From Bacillota bacterium (lineage in GTDB: Bacteria; Bacillota; Clostridia; Acetivibrionales; DTU013), in contig JAFABI010000084.1 of NCBI GenBank assembly GCA_023426125.1, forward strand, positions 20,746 to 84,745: a stretch of 64,000 nt of DNA, in the 5' to 3' direction. Shown one piece after another: positions 42,753-52,807 of the stretch (position 1 is its first letter; the number at the start of each line of letters is the position of its first letter). The position numbers were made by a program, and so were the translations under genes. The notes beneath the pieces were generated by a model that did no database searches, was not told the origin of the DNA, and saw nothing but the letters and a program-made list of their open reading frames with translations.

Positions 42753-43952
42753 ATGGGAAAGGCATTGATAATAGGCGCAGGTGGAGTTGCAAGCGTCGTT
42801 GTCCATAAATGTTGTCAGAATCCTGAGGTTTTTGAGGAAATATGTATTGCCAGCAGGACGGTGGCAAAGTGCGAAGCATTAAAAAACAAACTGTCCGGTG
42901 GCCGTACCAAAATCCATACTGCCCGGCTGGACGCCGACGATACCGGGATGGTCATTGACCTTATACGGAGCTTTCAGCCGGATATTGTGATCAATGTGGC
43001 GCTTCCCTACCAGGATCTCACAATCATGGACGCCTGTCTGGCAACCGGCGTGCATTATCTTGATACGGCCAATTATGAACCGCCGGATACGCCGAAATTC
43101 GAATACAAATGGCAGTGGGCCTATAAAGAGAAATATGAAAGGGCCGGTATCACCGCGCTGCTGGGCAGCGGCTTTGATCCCGGTGTTACGGGAGTTTTTT
43201 GCGCCTACGCGCAAAAGCATTATTTTGATGAGATTCATTCCATTGACATTGTCGACGCCAACGCAGGCGACCACGGCTATCCCTTTGCCACAAATTTCAA
43301 CCCTGAAATTAACATCCGTGAAATCACCGCCAACGGACGTTACTACGAAAAAGGTGAATGGGTTGAAACGGAGCCCCTTGCGGTGAAAAAGGAATACGAC
43401 CTGCCGGAGATAGGCCCTAAAAACATTTATCTTTTATACCATGAGGAATTGGAATCTCTGGCTGTCAACATGAAAGGGGTCAAACGGATCAGGTTTTGGA
43501 TGACCTTTTCCGATAATTACATCAAGCATCTGTTTGTGCTTGAAAACGTGGGAATGACCTCGATCCAGCCCATCGAGTTTGAAGGGCAGCAGATTGTCCC
43601 GCTGCAGTTTTTAAAGGCCGTTCTTCCGGACCCTGCGTCACTTGGGCCGAGAACAAAGGGGAAAACCAATATCGGCTGTATCATCCAGGGAATCAAGGAT
43701 GGAAAACCGAGAACCTATTATGTTTATAATGTTTGCGACCATGAGGCGTGTTATGCGGAAGTGGGTTCCCAGGCAATTTCCTATACTACGGGAGTGCCGG
43801 CAATGATCGGCGCAATGATGATTTTAAAAGGTATATGGAAAAAGCCCGGCGTATACAATGTTGAAGAATTCGACCCGGATCCTTTTATGGATGCGCTGAA
43901 TAAGTACGGACTGCCGTGGAAGGAAAGCTTCGCGCCTGTGCTGCTGGATTAA
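42753..43952 (+). CDS. carboxynorspermidine/carboxyspermidine dehydrogenase (saccharopine dehydrogenase family)
   Basis: 399 residues. The N-terminal Rossmann fold is ALIIGAGGVASVVVHKCCQN. Other family marks are VINVALPYQDLTIMDACLATGVHYLDTANYE, LLGSGFDPGVTGVFCAYA, DIVDANAGDHGYPFATNFNPEINIREI and FWMTFSDNYIKHL. It condenses aspartate semialdehyde with putrescine or diaminopropane, using NADPH, to carboxy(nor)spermidine. The next gene encodes the matching decarboxylase, which supports this reading over lysine metabolism. AGGAGG precedes the ATG. Confidence 0.93.
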   Translation: MGKALIIGAGGVASVVVHKCCQNPEVFEEICIASRTVAKCEALKNKLSGGRTKIHTARLDADDTGMVIDLIRSFQPDIVINVALPYQDLTIMDACLATGVHYLDTANYEPPDTPKFEYKWQWAYKEKYERAGITALLGSGFDPGVTGVFCAYAQKHYFDEIHSIDIVDANAGDHGYPFATNFNPEINIREITANGRYYEKGEWVETEPLAVKKEYDLPEIGPKNIYLLYHEELESLAVNMKGVKRIRFWMTFSDNYIKHLFVLENVGMTSIQPIEFEGQQIVPLQFLKAVLPDPASLGPRTKGKTNIGCIIQGIKDGKPRTYYVYNVCDHEACYAEVGSQAISYTTGVPAMIGAMMILKGIWKKPGVYNVEEFDPDPFMDALNKYGLPWKESFAPVLLD

Positions 43953-44101
43953 CGGGGAAAACCGTCGTTGACGGAGGATTCACCCCTCCGGGCAACCGGA
44001 ATAGCTCTTGCCGGAAACAATGTATATACCCATGCTAAATACAATGGGAATATTCCGAGCCTGCATAGGGCTTAAGACCAGATTGCGAGGTTTTCACGAA
44101 A

Positions 44102-45250
44102 ATGGATCATGAAATGGATATAGATTTTACTGCGCTGCCGTCGCCGTGTTATGTGGTTGACGAAAGGCTGCTGGAGAAAAATTTAAAAATACTGCATTCG
44201 GTGCAGCAGCGCACGGGGTGCAGTATTCTTCTCGCCCTGAAGGGCTTTTCCATGTTCTCGGTGTTTCCGCTGGTGGGCGGATATTTGAAGGGCATAACCG
44301 CCAGCTCCCTGTTTGAGGCCAGGCTTGGCTTTGAAAAAATGGGAAAGGAGGTTCATGTTTACGCGCCGGCATATGTTGAGAGCGAATTTAATGAGCTGCT
44401 TGGCTATGTCGACCATATTGTCTTCAATTCCTTTGATCAATGGAACACATTTAAGGACAGGGTGAAAAATCACCCGAAAAAAATAGAGTGCGGCATCCGT
44501 GTAAACCCTGAATATTCCGAAATAGAGACGCCCATCTATAACCCGTGCTATAAGAATTCCAGGCTGGGTGTGACTTTGTCCAATTTCAGGCCAGAGGAAC
44601 TGGACGGGGTCGACGGGCTTCATTTCCATACCATGTGCGAACAGAACTCCGATACCCTTGAGAGAACGGTGAAGGTAGTGGATGAAAAGTTCGGCAAATT
44701 CATAAAGAAGATGAAATGGCTCAACATGGGTGGAGGGCATCATATTACAAGGCCGGATTATGATCTTGAGACGTTGATACGTTCCGTCATGTATTTCAGG
44801 GACAAGTATTCGGTGGATATCTATCTTGAGCCGGGGGAAGCGATTGCTTTGAATACCGGCTACCTGGTTGCCACCGTATTGGATATCGTAAAAAACGATA
44901 TGGACATAGCCATCCTTGACACCTCGGCGGCATGCCACATGCCCGACGTCATTGAAATGCCCTACAGGCCCAACATAATCGATGCCGGCAAACCCGGAGA
45001 ATATGCACATACCTATCGGCTTGGCGGATTGACCTGCCTCGCGGGGGATGTGATCGGGGACTATTCCTTCCGGCAGCCCTTGAAGCCGGGCGACAGGCTG
45101 GTGTTTTGCGATATGGCGCATTACACCATGGTCAAGAACAACACCTTCAATGGGGTGAATCTTCCCTCCATTGCGCTTTTTAATGCTACGGAAGGTATCA
45201 GGGTGATCAGGCGCTTCGGTTATGAGGATTACGCCTCGCGCCTGTCGTGA
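44102..45250 (+). CDS. nspC: carboxynorspermidine decarboxylase
   Basis: 382 residues, a fold-III PLP decarboxylase. The PLP lysine is Lys47 in ILLALKGFSMFSV. HFHTMCEQNS, MKWLNMGGGHHITR, DIYLEPGEAIALNTG, LDTSAACHMPDVIEMPYRP and FCDMAHYTMVKNNTFNGVNLP are family marks of NspC. It decarboxylates carboxyspermidine/carboxynorspermidine to spermidine/norspermidine, completing the aspartate-semialdehyde route. It lies 149 bases after the dehydrogenase gene; no terminator was found between them. Confidence 0.95.
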   Translation: MDHEMDIDFTALPSPCYVVDERLLEKNLKILHSVQQRTGCSILLALKGFSMFSVFPLVGGYLKGITASSLFEARLGFEKMGKEVHVYAPAYVESEFNELLGYVDHIVFNSFDQWNTFKDRVKNHPKKIECGIRVNPEYSEIETPIYNPCYKNSRLGVTLSNFRPEELDGVDGLHFHTMCEQNSDTLERTVKVVDEKFGKFIKKMKWLNMGGGHHITRPDYDLETLIRSVMYFRDKYSVDIYLEPGEAIALNTGYLVATVLDIVKNDMDIAILDTSAACHMPDVIEMPYRPNIIDAGKPGEYAHTYRLGGLTCLAGDVIGDYSFRQPLKPGDRLVFCDMAHYTMVKNNTFNGVNLPSIALFNATEGIRVIRRFGYEDYASRLS

Positions 45251-45677
45251 ACGCTTTAAGCTGCATCATTGGCAACGAGGCATAGGACTGAATTACCATT
45301 ACTTAATGATTTTGCCTGAGTTTCTGCCTTTATACAGTACCCTTCTGACCTCCATTACATTATCAATAACCACGTAGTAAACTAACTCTATTTTCATTGT
45401 ATCAATAAAATTTGCATGTACTCGAAAATTGGATGAAATAATTCGCAATATTTCAGTTAAATAATCTAAAATTGATCCCCCATTTGGCCGTCCAACCTAT
45501 ATGCGGTCGTGCAATGCGCGCCCCCAGTAAACTTTTATCATTCCGGGTGCAGGATATAACTTGCTATGTATTTTTCGTTGGGAACTTTTTCTATGAATCT
45601 GTGTCTAATAGTACAGTAAAACACAATGGATAATATAAGGTTAAATTCCTTACCTTTCAATGATGGGGGGACATTTT
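45251..45677. other. gene-free interval with a solo MITE end
   Basis: 427 bases. About 45481-45525 contains CATTTGGCCGTCC and GCAATGCGCGCCCCC, an eroded fragment of the GTAGGGGCG element family. The remainder is AT-rich with nothing recognised. A promoter for the macroglobulin gene is expected near its right end. Confidence 0.5.
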
Positions 45678-48600
45678 GTGACGATTCCCGGAGTTTTCAA
45701 AAATAAGTTCTTATGGATAGGCATGGCTGCAGTGTTGCTGGCAGCGGCGGTTATGGCAGTAGTGCTTCTGCAGAGGCCCGACAAGGATACGGTTGTGAAC
45801 ACTGACCCGAGCAAAGGCGTAAAATTCAGCCTGAGCGGGGAGGACATCAGCCTTGAGCCTGTTTCCTATGACAGTGCCGGCATCGATGTTGACACGGCCT
45901 TTAACATCAAGGTGAAAAAGGGTGTCGACGCCGGACAGCTGAAAAATGCTTTGTCGGTCAAGCCCGAACAGGGCTTTGAAATCAAAAGCACGGCGGAGAA
46001 CGAATTCCTGCTGAGCTTTGAAAGCCCCTTGAAATCCGACAGCATCTACCGTTTTACGCTAAATGAGAAAGAGGATATTGCGGACTTCTCCTGGGCTTTT
46101 CAAACCAAAAAGGAATTCAGGGTACTTCGGACCCTTCCCAGGGACAAAGGAACGGGCGTGCCTGTAAATTCGGGCATTGAAATCACCTTGAGCCATGAAG
46201 GCGTGGAAGGGCTTGAGAATTATTTTGAGATCACTCCCAAAGTGACCGGCAGGTTTGAATACCATAAAAAGGTTGCCGTATTTGTGCCGAGCCAGCTGGA
46301 ATACGGCACGGTCTATACCGTAAAGGTCAAAAAAGGCCTTGGACTGGCAGGGAGCGACGAGAAAACGAAGGAGGATACAATCTTCCAATTCCAAACGCAG
46401 TACCCTGAAACGGATAAGAAGGAGCACTATTTTAACTTTACGGAAACACTGTATAATTTTACTGCCGACGAGGCCCCGGCTTTGACGGTATACGGGGATG
46501 ACTTCTACCAGAAAAACGATTTTACCGTTGACATCTACGGTTATAAAAATGTTGAGGATTTTATCAAGGATGTTGACAAAAACCGGCAACTGCCTTCGTG
46601 GGCGCAGAAGCAACAGACGGATGCGGGCTATGCGAAGGATGCCCTGGACAAGGTAATGACCTTCAAAACGAAGGTGCTTTATACCGACAGCCCCTGGTAT
46701 CAACAGCTGCTGGAATTGCCAGGCAAGCTGCCTGAAGGCTGGTATCTCGTATCCGTCGTATTGGACGGCCGGGAATACAATACCCATATTCAGGTCAACG
46801 ATCTTTCGGTATATATCATGAACGAAAATGAAAATGCACTGGTCTGGGCCAACAATTCCGGAACAGGGGAGCCTGAGTCCGGTGTTGCCATAGAGGTGGA
46901 GGGGACAAGGAAAGGGACCACCGATTCCCAGGGAATAGCACGGATTGAGAATATAAGGAAGGCGGATGAAGATATGGCAGGGAAACACCTCCTGCTGAGA
47001 CCGGAAAAGGGATTTCCCTTTGTCGCCAGATTTAACGGATATTCCGGAGTCTATGACTATGGATACTATGGCTATTCAGGAGAGACCCATGAAAAATACT
47101 GGTCCTACCTTTACCTGGACAGGGGAATGTATCTGCCCGATGATACCATAAGGGTCTGGGGCCTGGCCAAACCGCGTGATCCGCAGGAAAAGCCTGAAAA
47201 AGTCACCATTGAATTGATGAAATATTCCTATTATACGGGCGACGAATCCGTCCTTTTGTCCAGGGAACTGGAACTAACCCCTTATGGCACGTATTCCGGA
47301 GAATTGTCCTTTGAAAACTACAATCCCGGATCGTATTATGTGATTGCAAGGTCAGGTGAAACTACACTTGAGCAGATGTATGTGTCCATAGAAAATTACG
47401 TAAAACCTGCTTACATGCTGGAAACGGAGCAGGATAAAGAGGTGTGCTTTACGGGCGAAACTGTAAATGTCAGCGTTCTGGCCAGCTTTTTTGAAGGCTC
47501 GCCGGTTTCAGGGCTGGATATAAACTATAGTGCCAATACCTCTACGCCTTTGAAAAATGTAGACGGAAAGCTGACCTGCGGAAGCGACGGAAAAGCTTCT
47601 CTGCAATATACGCCTGAAACTGTGAATTCTACGTCCGGAGTGGACTGGAGACCGGTAAGTACTTACTTCTACTTTGAAAATGCCAACGCGGAAGAGGAGG
47701 ATATTCAGGCCGGGGCCAATGTCCTTGTCTTCCCCAGAGACATGATGGCGGAAATGAGCGGAAAAATTGAGGACAATCTTTTTAAAATCGAAGCGAAGAC
47801 CAGTAAAATCAACCTTGAAAAGCTGAAGGGCTCCGACAGTTATTATGATGTGGATAATTACCGGGGAAATCCTGCAGATACGACCCTCAAGGTTAAAATC
47901 ATCGAAAAGCACTGGGAGAAAGAAGAAACCGGGCAATATTACGACTTCATCAACAAGGTTTCCAGGAAAAAGTACAGGTATTTTCAGGTGACCGGAACCG
48001 TTGGTGAATTTGACCTTTCCACAGCCAACGGCACTGCAAAATACCAGGCTCCCTGCACGGGCTTTTCCGATTACAGCTCCTATGAGATGGAAGTGACAGG
48101 ACACGATACCCTGGGCAGGCCGATAAAGTTTACGGAATACATCTACAGGAGCAACCTATATGAGGACTATCTGGCACGCATGGAGATGTCAAAGTTCTAT
48201 TCCTTGAAGGGACCGCAGGACAAAAGCAGCTACAGGACCGGGGAGCCGGTTTCCTTGAAGCTGGTGGAAAATGAAAAGGAGTTTAACCTGCCGCAAAAGG
48301 GCAGAGCCCTCTATATGACATTGAAAAGCGGCCTGCTGGATTATGCCGTTGCCGGCAGCACCCGGTTTGATACCGCCTTTAAGGAAGAATTAATCCCCAA
48401 CGCCTATGTGAAAGCCGTATACTTCGACGGAAAAAATGTCTACAATGCGGGCAGCTTTGCTCTTAATTATGACTATGGCGAAAAGGAACTGAAGATATTG
48501 CTTAAAGCCGATAAGGAGAAATACAAGCCCGGTGAAACCGTCAACATCGACGTTGATGTAGCCGACATTTCCGGAAACCCCTGTGCGGCAGAGGTGAATT

Positions 48601-50645
48601 TGAGCGTTGTGGACGAAGCCTTCTTTGCCTTGCGGGATCAGTGGGTGGACACGCCTGCAAATATCTATTCGTATGTTTTCGGCACGGGCATCTACGGGGA
48701 ATATCTCTCCTACACTCCCGTATCTGCAAGATACCCCTATGCCGAGTGCGGCGAAGGCGGCGACGAAGCAATTACCAGATCCGATTTCAAAGACAACGCC
48801 TTCTTTGGCGATGTGATTACCGACAGCGACGGCAAAGGCAGGATCAGCTTCACCATGCCCGACAATCTCACCTCATGGCGGGTGACCGGCCAGGCGGTGA
48901 CTTCGGACCTGAAGGCAGGCGACGCAAAGATCAATTTGAATACCACGCTGCCTTTCTTTACCACATTGATCTTCAATGATATCTATCTTGAAGGGGATAA
49001 GCCGTCGGTGAGCCTGAGATGCTTTGGCACCGAATTGAAAAGCAGCGATAGGGCTGGGTACGAAGTAACCATCGAAGGAGGCGGCGGTTTCAAGAAGGTT
49101 TATGCGGGAAACCAGTATGCCAACGATTTTTGCAATATTGGACTGGAGAAATTGGCGGCCGGAAATTATTCCATTACGGTGGAGGCGTCCAGCGGAGAGC
49201 GGAAGGATATTGTCAAAAAGGATTTCAGAGTTGCTTCCGGAATCCTGGAAACTGCAAGGACGGAATATGTGGACATAAAAGATGGTACCGACATTTCGGC
49301 GGGCCTGGATTTATCTGCGGAAAACTCGCTGCTGGAAATCACCTTCTACAACAAGAACCTGTCCAGGTACAAAAGGGCGCTGAATGCGCTGGACTATTCC
49401 TGGGGAAGCAGGGTGGACCAGGTGCTTTCCCGGATTCTGGCACAGGAATATATGAAGAAGTACTATAACATGGATTCTATGGAAGATGAAAGCACCGACC
49501 TGCGGAATTACCAGCTTTACGACGGAGGGATAGCGCTTCTGACCTATGACAGCGCCGACCCCATATTGTCTGCAAAGATTTGTGCGCTGGGGAGCCGATA
49601 TTTCAGTGAAGAGGATCTGGCCGGGTATTTTATGGCGGTGGCTGCAAATGAGGAGTCCACCAACGAGGAAATCGCCGCGGCGTACTATGGCCTTGCTTCA
49701 CTGGATAAGCCTGTCCTGCTGGACATCAGGGCGTTTCTTAAGGAAGAAAACATAAGCCTGAGGGAAAGATTATATTTGGGTATGGCCCTTGCCGAACTTG
49801 GCGAGCTCTCCGGCGTCCGGCAGATATACGACGAAGTGCTGGGGACGTATGGGAAAACCCTCCAGGAATACAACTATATCGATGGGAAAGACACCGACGA
49901 CATTATGGAGATGACCTCCATGTTCAGCCTTCTGGCATTGAAACTGAATGCTCCGGAGAAAGACGGGTTGTTTGACTATGTCATCGACAAATCGACCGAC
50001 GACATACTGGTTAATATTGAAAAGATGCTTTATTTGCAGAATACTGTTCCCGAGGCGGAGAAGACCGGCAGCTTCACCATCGAATCGGAGGGTAAAACCG
50101 AAGAAGTGAAGCTGGAGGGCATTGAAAGAAAATCCTTTGCAATGACCGTCGACAGGTTAAAAGCTGTGCGGATATCCGGGGTGACCGGTGAAATCGAGGC
50201 GGCGGTGCAGTTCACCGGACTTTTAAGCGCCCTTGCGGAAGGGGAGAACAGTCCTTTTACCATCACGAGGGAATACAGGGTCAACGGCAAGGTTACGGAG
50301 AATTTTAAGCATTCGGATGTAGTGGAGGTAACGTTAAATATTCGTTTTGACAGCGCGGCCCCGGAAGGATATTATCAGATCACCGATGTTCTTCCTTCAG
50401 GTCTGAGGCATATATCCTCCAGTGGCTGGGGGTGGCAATACTGGTATTGGGGCCAGACCGACAAACAAAAGGTCTATTTCGGCTATAATTACAACCCCTC
50501 CTATCGGAAATCCGATACGATCAAATACCTGGCAAGAGTGGTATCACCCGGGGAATATACGGCGGACGACGCTGTAATCAAGCATGCAAAGAGCCAGGCT
50601 TACGCCTTCAGCGGCAGAAAGCAAGTGGTGATAGGCGGGGAGTAG
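45678..50645 (+). CDS. bacterial alpha-2-macroglobulin family protein, thioester motif absent
   Basis: About 1655 residues. An N-terminal signal-anchor helix (about 8-30) puts the chain outside. It begins with Ig-like MG domains (VLRTLPRDKGTGVPVNSGIEITLSH, YLPDDTIRVWGLAKPRD, YSLKGPQDKSSYRTGEPVSLKLV). The A2M core is EVNLSVVDEAFFALRDQW, DSDGKGRISFTMPDNLTSWRVTGQAVTSD and LPFFTTLIFNDIYLEGD. At the thioester position, where homologues read GCxEQ, it reads WGSRVDQVLSRIL, so the reactive Cys-Gln bond cannot form. It may still act as a surface trap or scaffold. The GTG at 45678 follows GGGGGGA by eight bases; ATG 45660 lacks a site. Confidence 0.88.
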   Translation: MTIPGVFKNKFLWIGMAAVLLAAAVMAVVLLQRPDKDTVVNTDPSKGVKFSLSGEDISLEPVSYDSAGIDVDTAFNIKVKKGVDAGQLKNALSVKPEQGFEIKSTAENEFLLSFESPLKSDSIYRFTLNEKEDIADFSWAFQTKKEFRVLRTLPRDKGTGVPVNSGIEITLSHEGVEGLENYFEITPKVTGRFEYHKKVAVFVPSQLEYGTVYTVKVKKGLGLAGSDEKTKEDTIFQFQTQYPETDKKEHYFNFTETLYNFTADEAPALTVYGDDFYQKNDFTVDIYGYKNVEDFIKDVDKNRQLPSWAQKQQTDAGYAKDALDKVMTFKTKVLYTDSPWYQQLLELPGKLPEGWYLVSVVLDGREYNTHIQVNDLSVYIMNENENALVWANNSGTGEPESGVAIEVEGTRKGTTDSQGIARIENIRKADEDMAGKHLLLRPEKGFPFVARFNGYSGVYDYGYYGYSGETHEKYWSYLYLDRGMYLPDDTIRVWGLAKPRDPQEKPEKVTIELMKYSYYTGDESVLLSRELELTPYGTYSGELSFENYNPGSYYVIARSGETTLEQMYVSIENYVKPAYMLETEQDKEVCFTGETVNVSVLASFFEGSPVSGLDINYSANTSTPLKNVDGKLTCGSDGKASLQYTPETVNSTSGVDWRPVSTYFYFENANAEEEDIQAGANVLVFPRDMMAEMSGKIEDNLFKIEAKTSKINLEKLKGSDSYYDVDNYRGNPADTTLKVKIIEKHWEKEETGQYYDFINKVSRKKYRYFQVTGTVGEFDLSTANGTAKYQAPCTGFSDYSSYEMEVTGHDTLGRPIKFTEYIYRSNLYEDYLARMEMSKFYSLKGPQDKSSYRTGEPVSLKLVENEKEFNLPQKGRALYMTLKSGLLDYAVAGSTRFDTAFKEELIPNAYVKAVYFDGKNVYNAGSFALNYDYGEKELKILLKADKEKYKPGETVNIDVDVADISGNPCAAEVNLSVVDEAFFALRDQWVDTPANIYSYVFGTGIYGEYLSYTPVSARYPYAECGEGGDEAITRSDFKDNAFFGDVITDSDGKGRISFTMPDNLTSWRVTGQAVTSDLKAGDAKINLNTTLPFFTTLIFNDIYLEGDKPSVSLRCFGTELKSSDRAGYEVTIEGGGGFKKVYAGNQYANDFCNIGLEKLAAGNYSITVEASSGERKDIVKKDFRVASGILETARTEYVDIKDGTDISAGLDLSAENSLLEITFYNKNLSRYKRALNALDYSWGSRVDQVLSRILAQEYMKKYYNMDSMEDESTDLRNYQLYDGGIALLTYDSADPILSAKICALGSRYFSEEDLAGYFMAVAANEESTNEEIAAAYYGLASLDKPVLLDIRAFLKEENISLRERLYLGMALAELGELSGVRQIYDEVLGTYGKTLQEYNYIDGKDTDDIMEMTSMFSLLALKLNAPEKDGLFDYVIDKSTDDILVNIEKMLYLQNTVPEAEKTGSFTIESEGKTEEVKLEGIERKSFAMTVDRLKAVRISGVTGEIEAAVQFTGLLSALAEGENSPFTITREYRVNGKVTENFKHSDVVEVTLNIRFDSAAPEGYYQITDVLPSGLRHISSSGWGWQYWYWGQTDKQKVYFGYNYNPSYRKSDTIKYLARVVSPGEYTADDAVIKHAKSQAYAFSGRKQVVIGGE

Positions 50646-50745
50646 TCTGCGATGCCGGCAGGGGCATGGATAGGGAATCGGACGCAGTGGACATTGGACG
50701 TAAGGAAATCCGATGAACGGGAGCCATTTGGCCGTAAGGCATACT

Positions 50746-50890
50746 GTAGGGGCGGCCATTGGCCGTCCGCCCGTGATAGTAAGCACAAGCCAGGAAGCTA
50801 GGGAACGGTGCGGAAGAGAAGAACAGTCCCCTGGTGGAAAGGATCGTATTATCACAGATAGCATTCTGCGGACGCGCAATGCGCGCCCCT
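50746..50890. repeat. 145-bp MITE-like element, GTAGGGGCG ends, copy 2
   Basis: Ends as in copy 1 (34237-34380), with high similarity through the interior (GTAAGC, CGGAAGA, CTGGTGGAAAGGA, ACAGATAGCATTC). Similarity also extends about 30 bases to the left of both copies (TTTGGCCGTA, GCATA). It lies between the macroglobulin and MEMO-like genes. Confidence 0.75.
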
Positions 50891-50929
50891 ACACTGGAAT
50901 GATGCGAGGGAAGATATTGGATTAAGTGG

Positions 50930-51919
50930 GTGAGGACGGTGAGGAAGATAGTTGCAGGAAGGCTCAAAAAAGCTGCTGTTCTGGCGACGGCAGCGTTCAT
51001 ACTGGCATTTACATCCGGTCAGCTGCTCCTGGAAGCGCAAAGAATTGAAACGGCGGTATCTGCCGTAGATGACAGGTCTTTTCAAAGCAGTGCGCCGGAG
51101 GATTCCGAAGGGGGAGTAATTCCCCAGCCCTGGCTTACCTGCCGGTATTATGTGGACAGGGATTTCCAGAGGTCGCTGAAAGCGGCTGTTCCGGTTTCCC
51201 ACGACGGCGGGCGCCTGATTGGAGGGATAGTAACGCATCATCTTCTGGCTGATACGATGATCTCATTCTTCTTTACATCCATATCTGCTGTTCGGCCTGA
51301 ACTGGTATTCATTATCGGACCTAACCATAAGAGAGTGGGAAACAAAAAGATAAACACAGGGCACTGGGACTGGCAGACGCCGTACGGCTTGCTTGAGTCG
51401 GATGATGCAGCTGTCGAAAGCCTGGTGAAGAGCTGCCGGGCAGGAGAAGACTTTGACCTGCTGGAAGCGGAGCATTCCATCTCCTCCCTGGTGCCATATG
51501 TGAAATATTATCTGCCTGAGGCGAAAATCGTGCCGCTGCTTCTGCATGGAAATCTAGGGCCTGAGGGTTCGAAAGACCTTGCTGAAAAAATCCGGGATGC
51601 AGCCGGCAGCAGGAGCTGGATCGTCATCGGATCCATTGATTTTTCCCACTACCTGCCGCCCGATACCGCCGACAAAATGGATGAGATAACGCTGGAAGCC
51701 ATCGAGGCAGCAGACCTGAGGGCTATCAGCAGGATGGACAACGATTATCTTGACTCGCCTCCTTCGCTGATGACAATTCTGGAAATCATGAGGAATCAAG
51801 GCGAATATGAAATGAAGGTGACGGAACATTCAAATTCTGCAAAAGTTACCGGTATGTATAGCGAAAGCACGACCAGCTATTTTTCGATACTGTTTTACGA
51901 TAAAGAAGGGGGACCATAA
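50930..51919 (+). CDS. MEMO/AmmeMemoRadiSam system protein B-like protein
   Basis: 329 residues. A hydrophobic N terminus (about 13-30, AAVLATAAFILAFTSGQ) suggests a signal or anchor, unlike cytosolic MEMO proteins. The MEMO fold marks are GGIVTHHLLADTMISFF, ELVFIIGPNHKRVG, LEAEHSISSLVPYVKYYLPEAKIVPLLLHG, WIVIGSIDFSHYL and DSPPSLMTILEIMR. The His/Cys triad region resembles class III extradiol dioxygenases. The start is uncertain: GTG at 50930 or 50939. It is probably co-transcribed with the beta-helix lipoprotein gene, two bases away. The role is unknown. Confidence 0.82.
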   Translation: MRTVRKIVAGRLKKAAVLATAAFILAFTSGQLLLEAQRIETAVSAVDDRSFQSSAPEDSEGGVIPQPWLTCRYYVDRDFQRSLKAAVPVSHDGGRLIGGIVTHHLLADTMISFFFTSISAVRPELVFIIGPNHKRVGNKKINTGHWDWQTPYGLLESDDAAVESLVKSCRAGEDFDLLEAEHSISSLVPYVKYYLPEAKIVPLLLHGNLGPEGSKDLAEKIRDAAGSRSWIVIGSIDFSHYLPPDTADKMDEITLEAIEAADLRAISRMDNDYLDSPPSLMTILEIMRNQGEYEMKVTEHSNSAKVTGMYSESTTSYFSILFYDKEGGP

Positions 51920-51921
51920 CA

Positions 51922-52632
51922 ATGAAAAGGACAATGATTGTAGTGGCATTGCTTGCGGTATTTCTGCTCATTCCCGGGTGTACAGGCAGCAGCGGCATAT
52001 TGTCGGCATTCCCGGCTGCAGCGGAGGATGTGGCCCGGCCTGAAGCAGGGACTGCCGATTTGCAGGAGCTTATCGACAAGGCGGAAGATGAGGGCGAAGT
52101 CATCATCAAACCTGGAACGTACACGATATCGGAGCCTCTGAAAATAGAAAACAAAAAGAAGTTGAGCATAAAGGGGGAAGGAAACGTCACAATCCTGGGA
52201 GAGAATATTGACCGGCAGATCTTTATGATCAGCGGCTGTGAAAATATCCGACTGGAAAATATCCGCGCGCGGCATAAAAGCAATAGCGGTTCTGAGGATA
52301 AAAAGGTTTTTGAGAAGCGGTCCGGCAGTGTTGTAGATATTGAGGATACAGGGCGCGCGGAGCTTTTGAATTGTGAATTGGAAGGCTGCGGAGTTTACGG
52401 GATTTACGCTGTGGATACAGAGGAAATCGATATTACCGGCTGCTATGTACATCATAATTCATGGATGGCCTTTGGCTTTCGCGCCCAACGCGGTGTTATG
52501 AATGTCAGCATCAATAACTGTACGGTCACCAACAATGCGGACTTTGTGGAGAAAGAAGGCAGTGTAAATATACAGCTCAATGGACAAAATGTTATTAAGT
52601 TTAACAATGCGGAGGGATACAAAAGTAGATAA
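51922..52632 (+). CDS. right-handed beta-helix lipoprotein
   Basis: 236 residues with a lipoprotein signal (TMIVVALLAVFLLIPGC). From about residue 45 it has parallel beta-helix rungs: DLQELIDKAEDEGEVIIKPGTYTIS, LSIKGEGNVTILG, GCENIRLENIRA, AELLNCELEGCGVYGIYAVD, EIDITGCYVHHNS and MNVSINNCTVTNNADFV. Pectin-lyase-type folds of this kind often bind or cut polysaccharide, but no catalytic residues can be assigned. It begins two bases after the MEMO-like gene. Confidence 0.82.
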   Translation: MKRTMIVVALLAVFLLIPGCTGSSGILSAFPAAAEDVARPEAGTADLQELIDKAEDEGEVIIKPGTYTISEPLKIENKKKLSIKGEGNVTILGENIDRQIFMISGCENIRLENIRARHKSNSGSEDKKVFEKRSGSVVDIEDTGRAELLNCELEGCGVYGIYAVDTEEIDITGCYVHHNSWMAFGFRAQRGVMNVSINNCTVTNNADFVEKEGSVNIQLNGQNVIKFNNAEGYKSR

Positions 52633-52673
52633 AAAGATTATCAATCTTTACAATAATTTTGCAATTTTTGATG

Positions 52674-52702
52674 TTGAAGTTTTCACATGAATGTGTTACA
52701 AT
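52674..52702 (+). promoter_or_regulatory. promoter of the PEP carboxykinase gene
   Basis: TTGAAG (52674-52679), 17 bases, TACAAT (52697-52702). The spacer contains the small palindrome CACATGAATGTG. A second -10-like TATAAT lies 30 bases downstream. Confidence 0.45.
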
Positions 52703-52807
52703 TTTAACAAGCATGTATAATTATCGGTACATGGATAATGTAGCTACGAACGCTTTGATTCTACAGTTACATAACAGAAGAATAGAATTCTCGAAGGGAG
52801 ATTGAAA

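Noticed and set aside
44183..45121. 312-codon minus-strand frame opposite nspC
   Set aside because: The plus strand encodes a clear NspC with its PLP lysine; the minus frame lacks a start site and family features.
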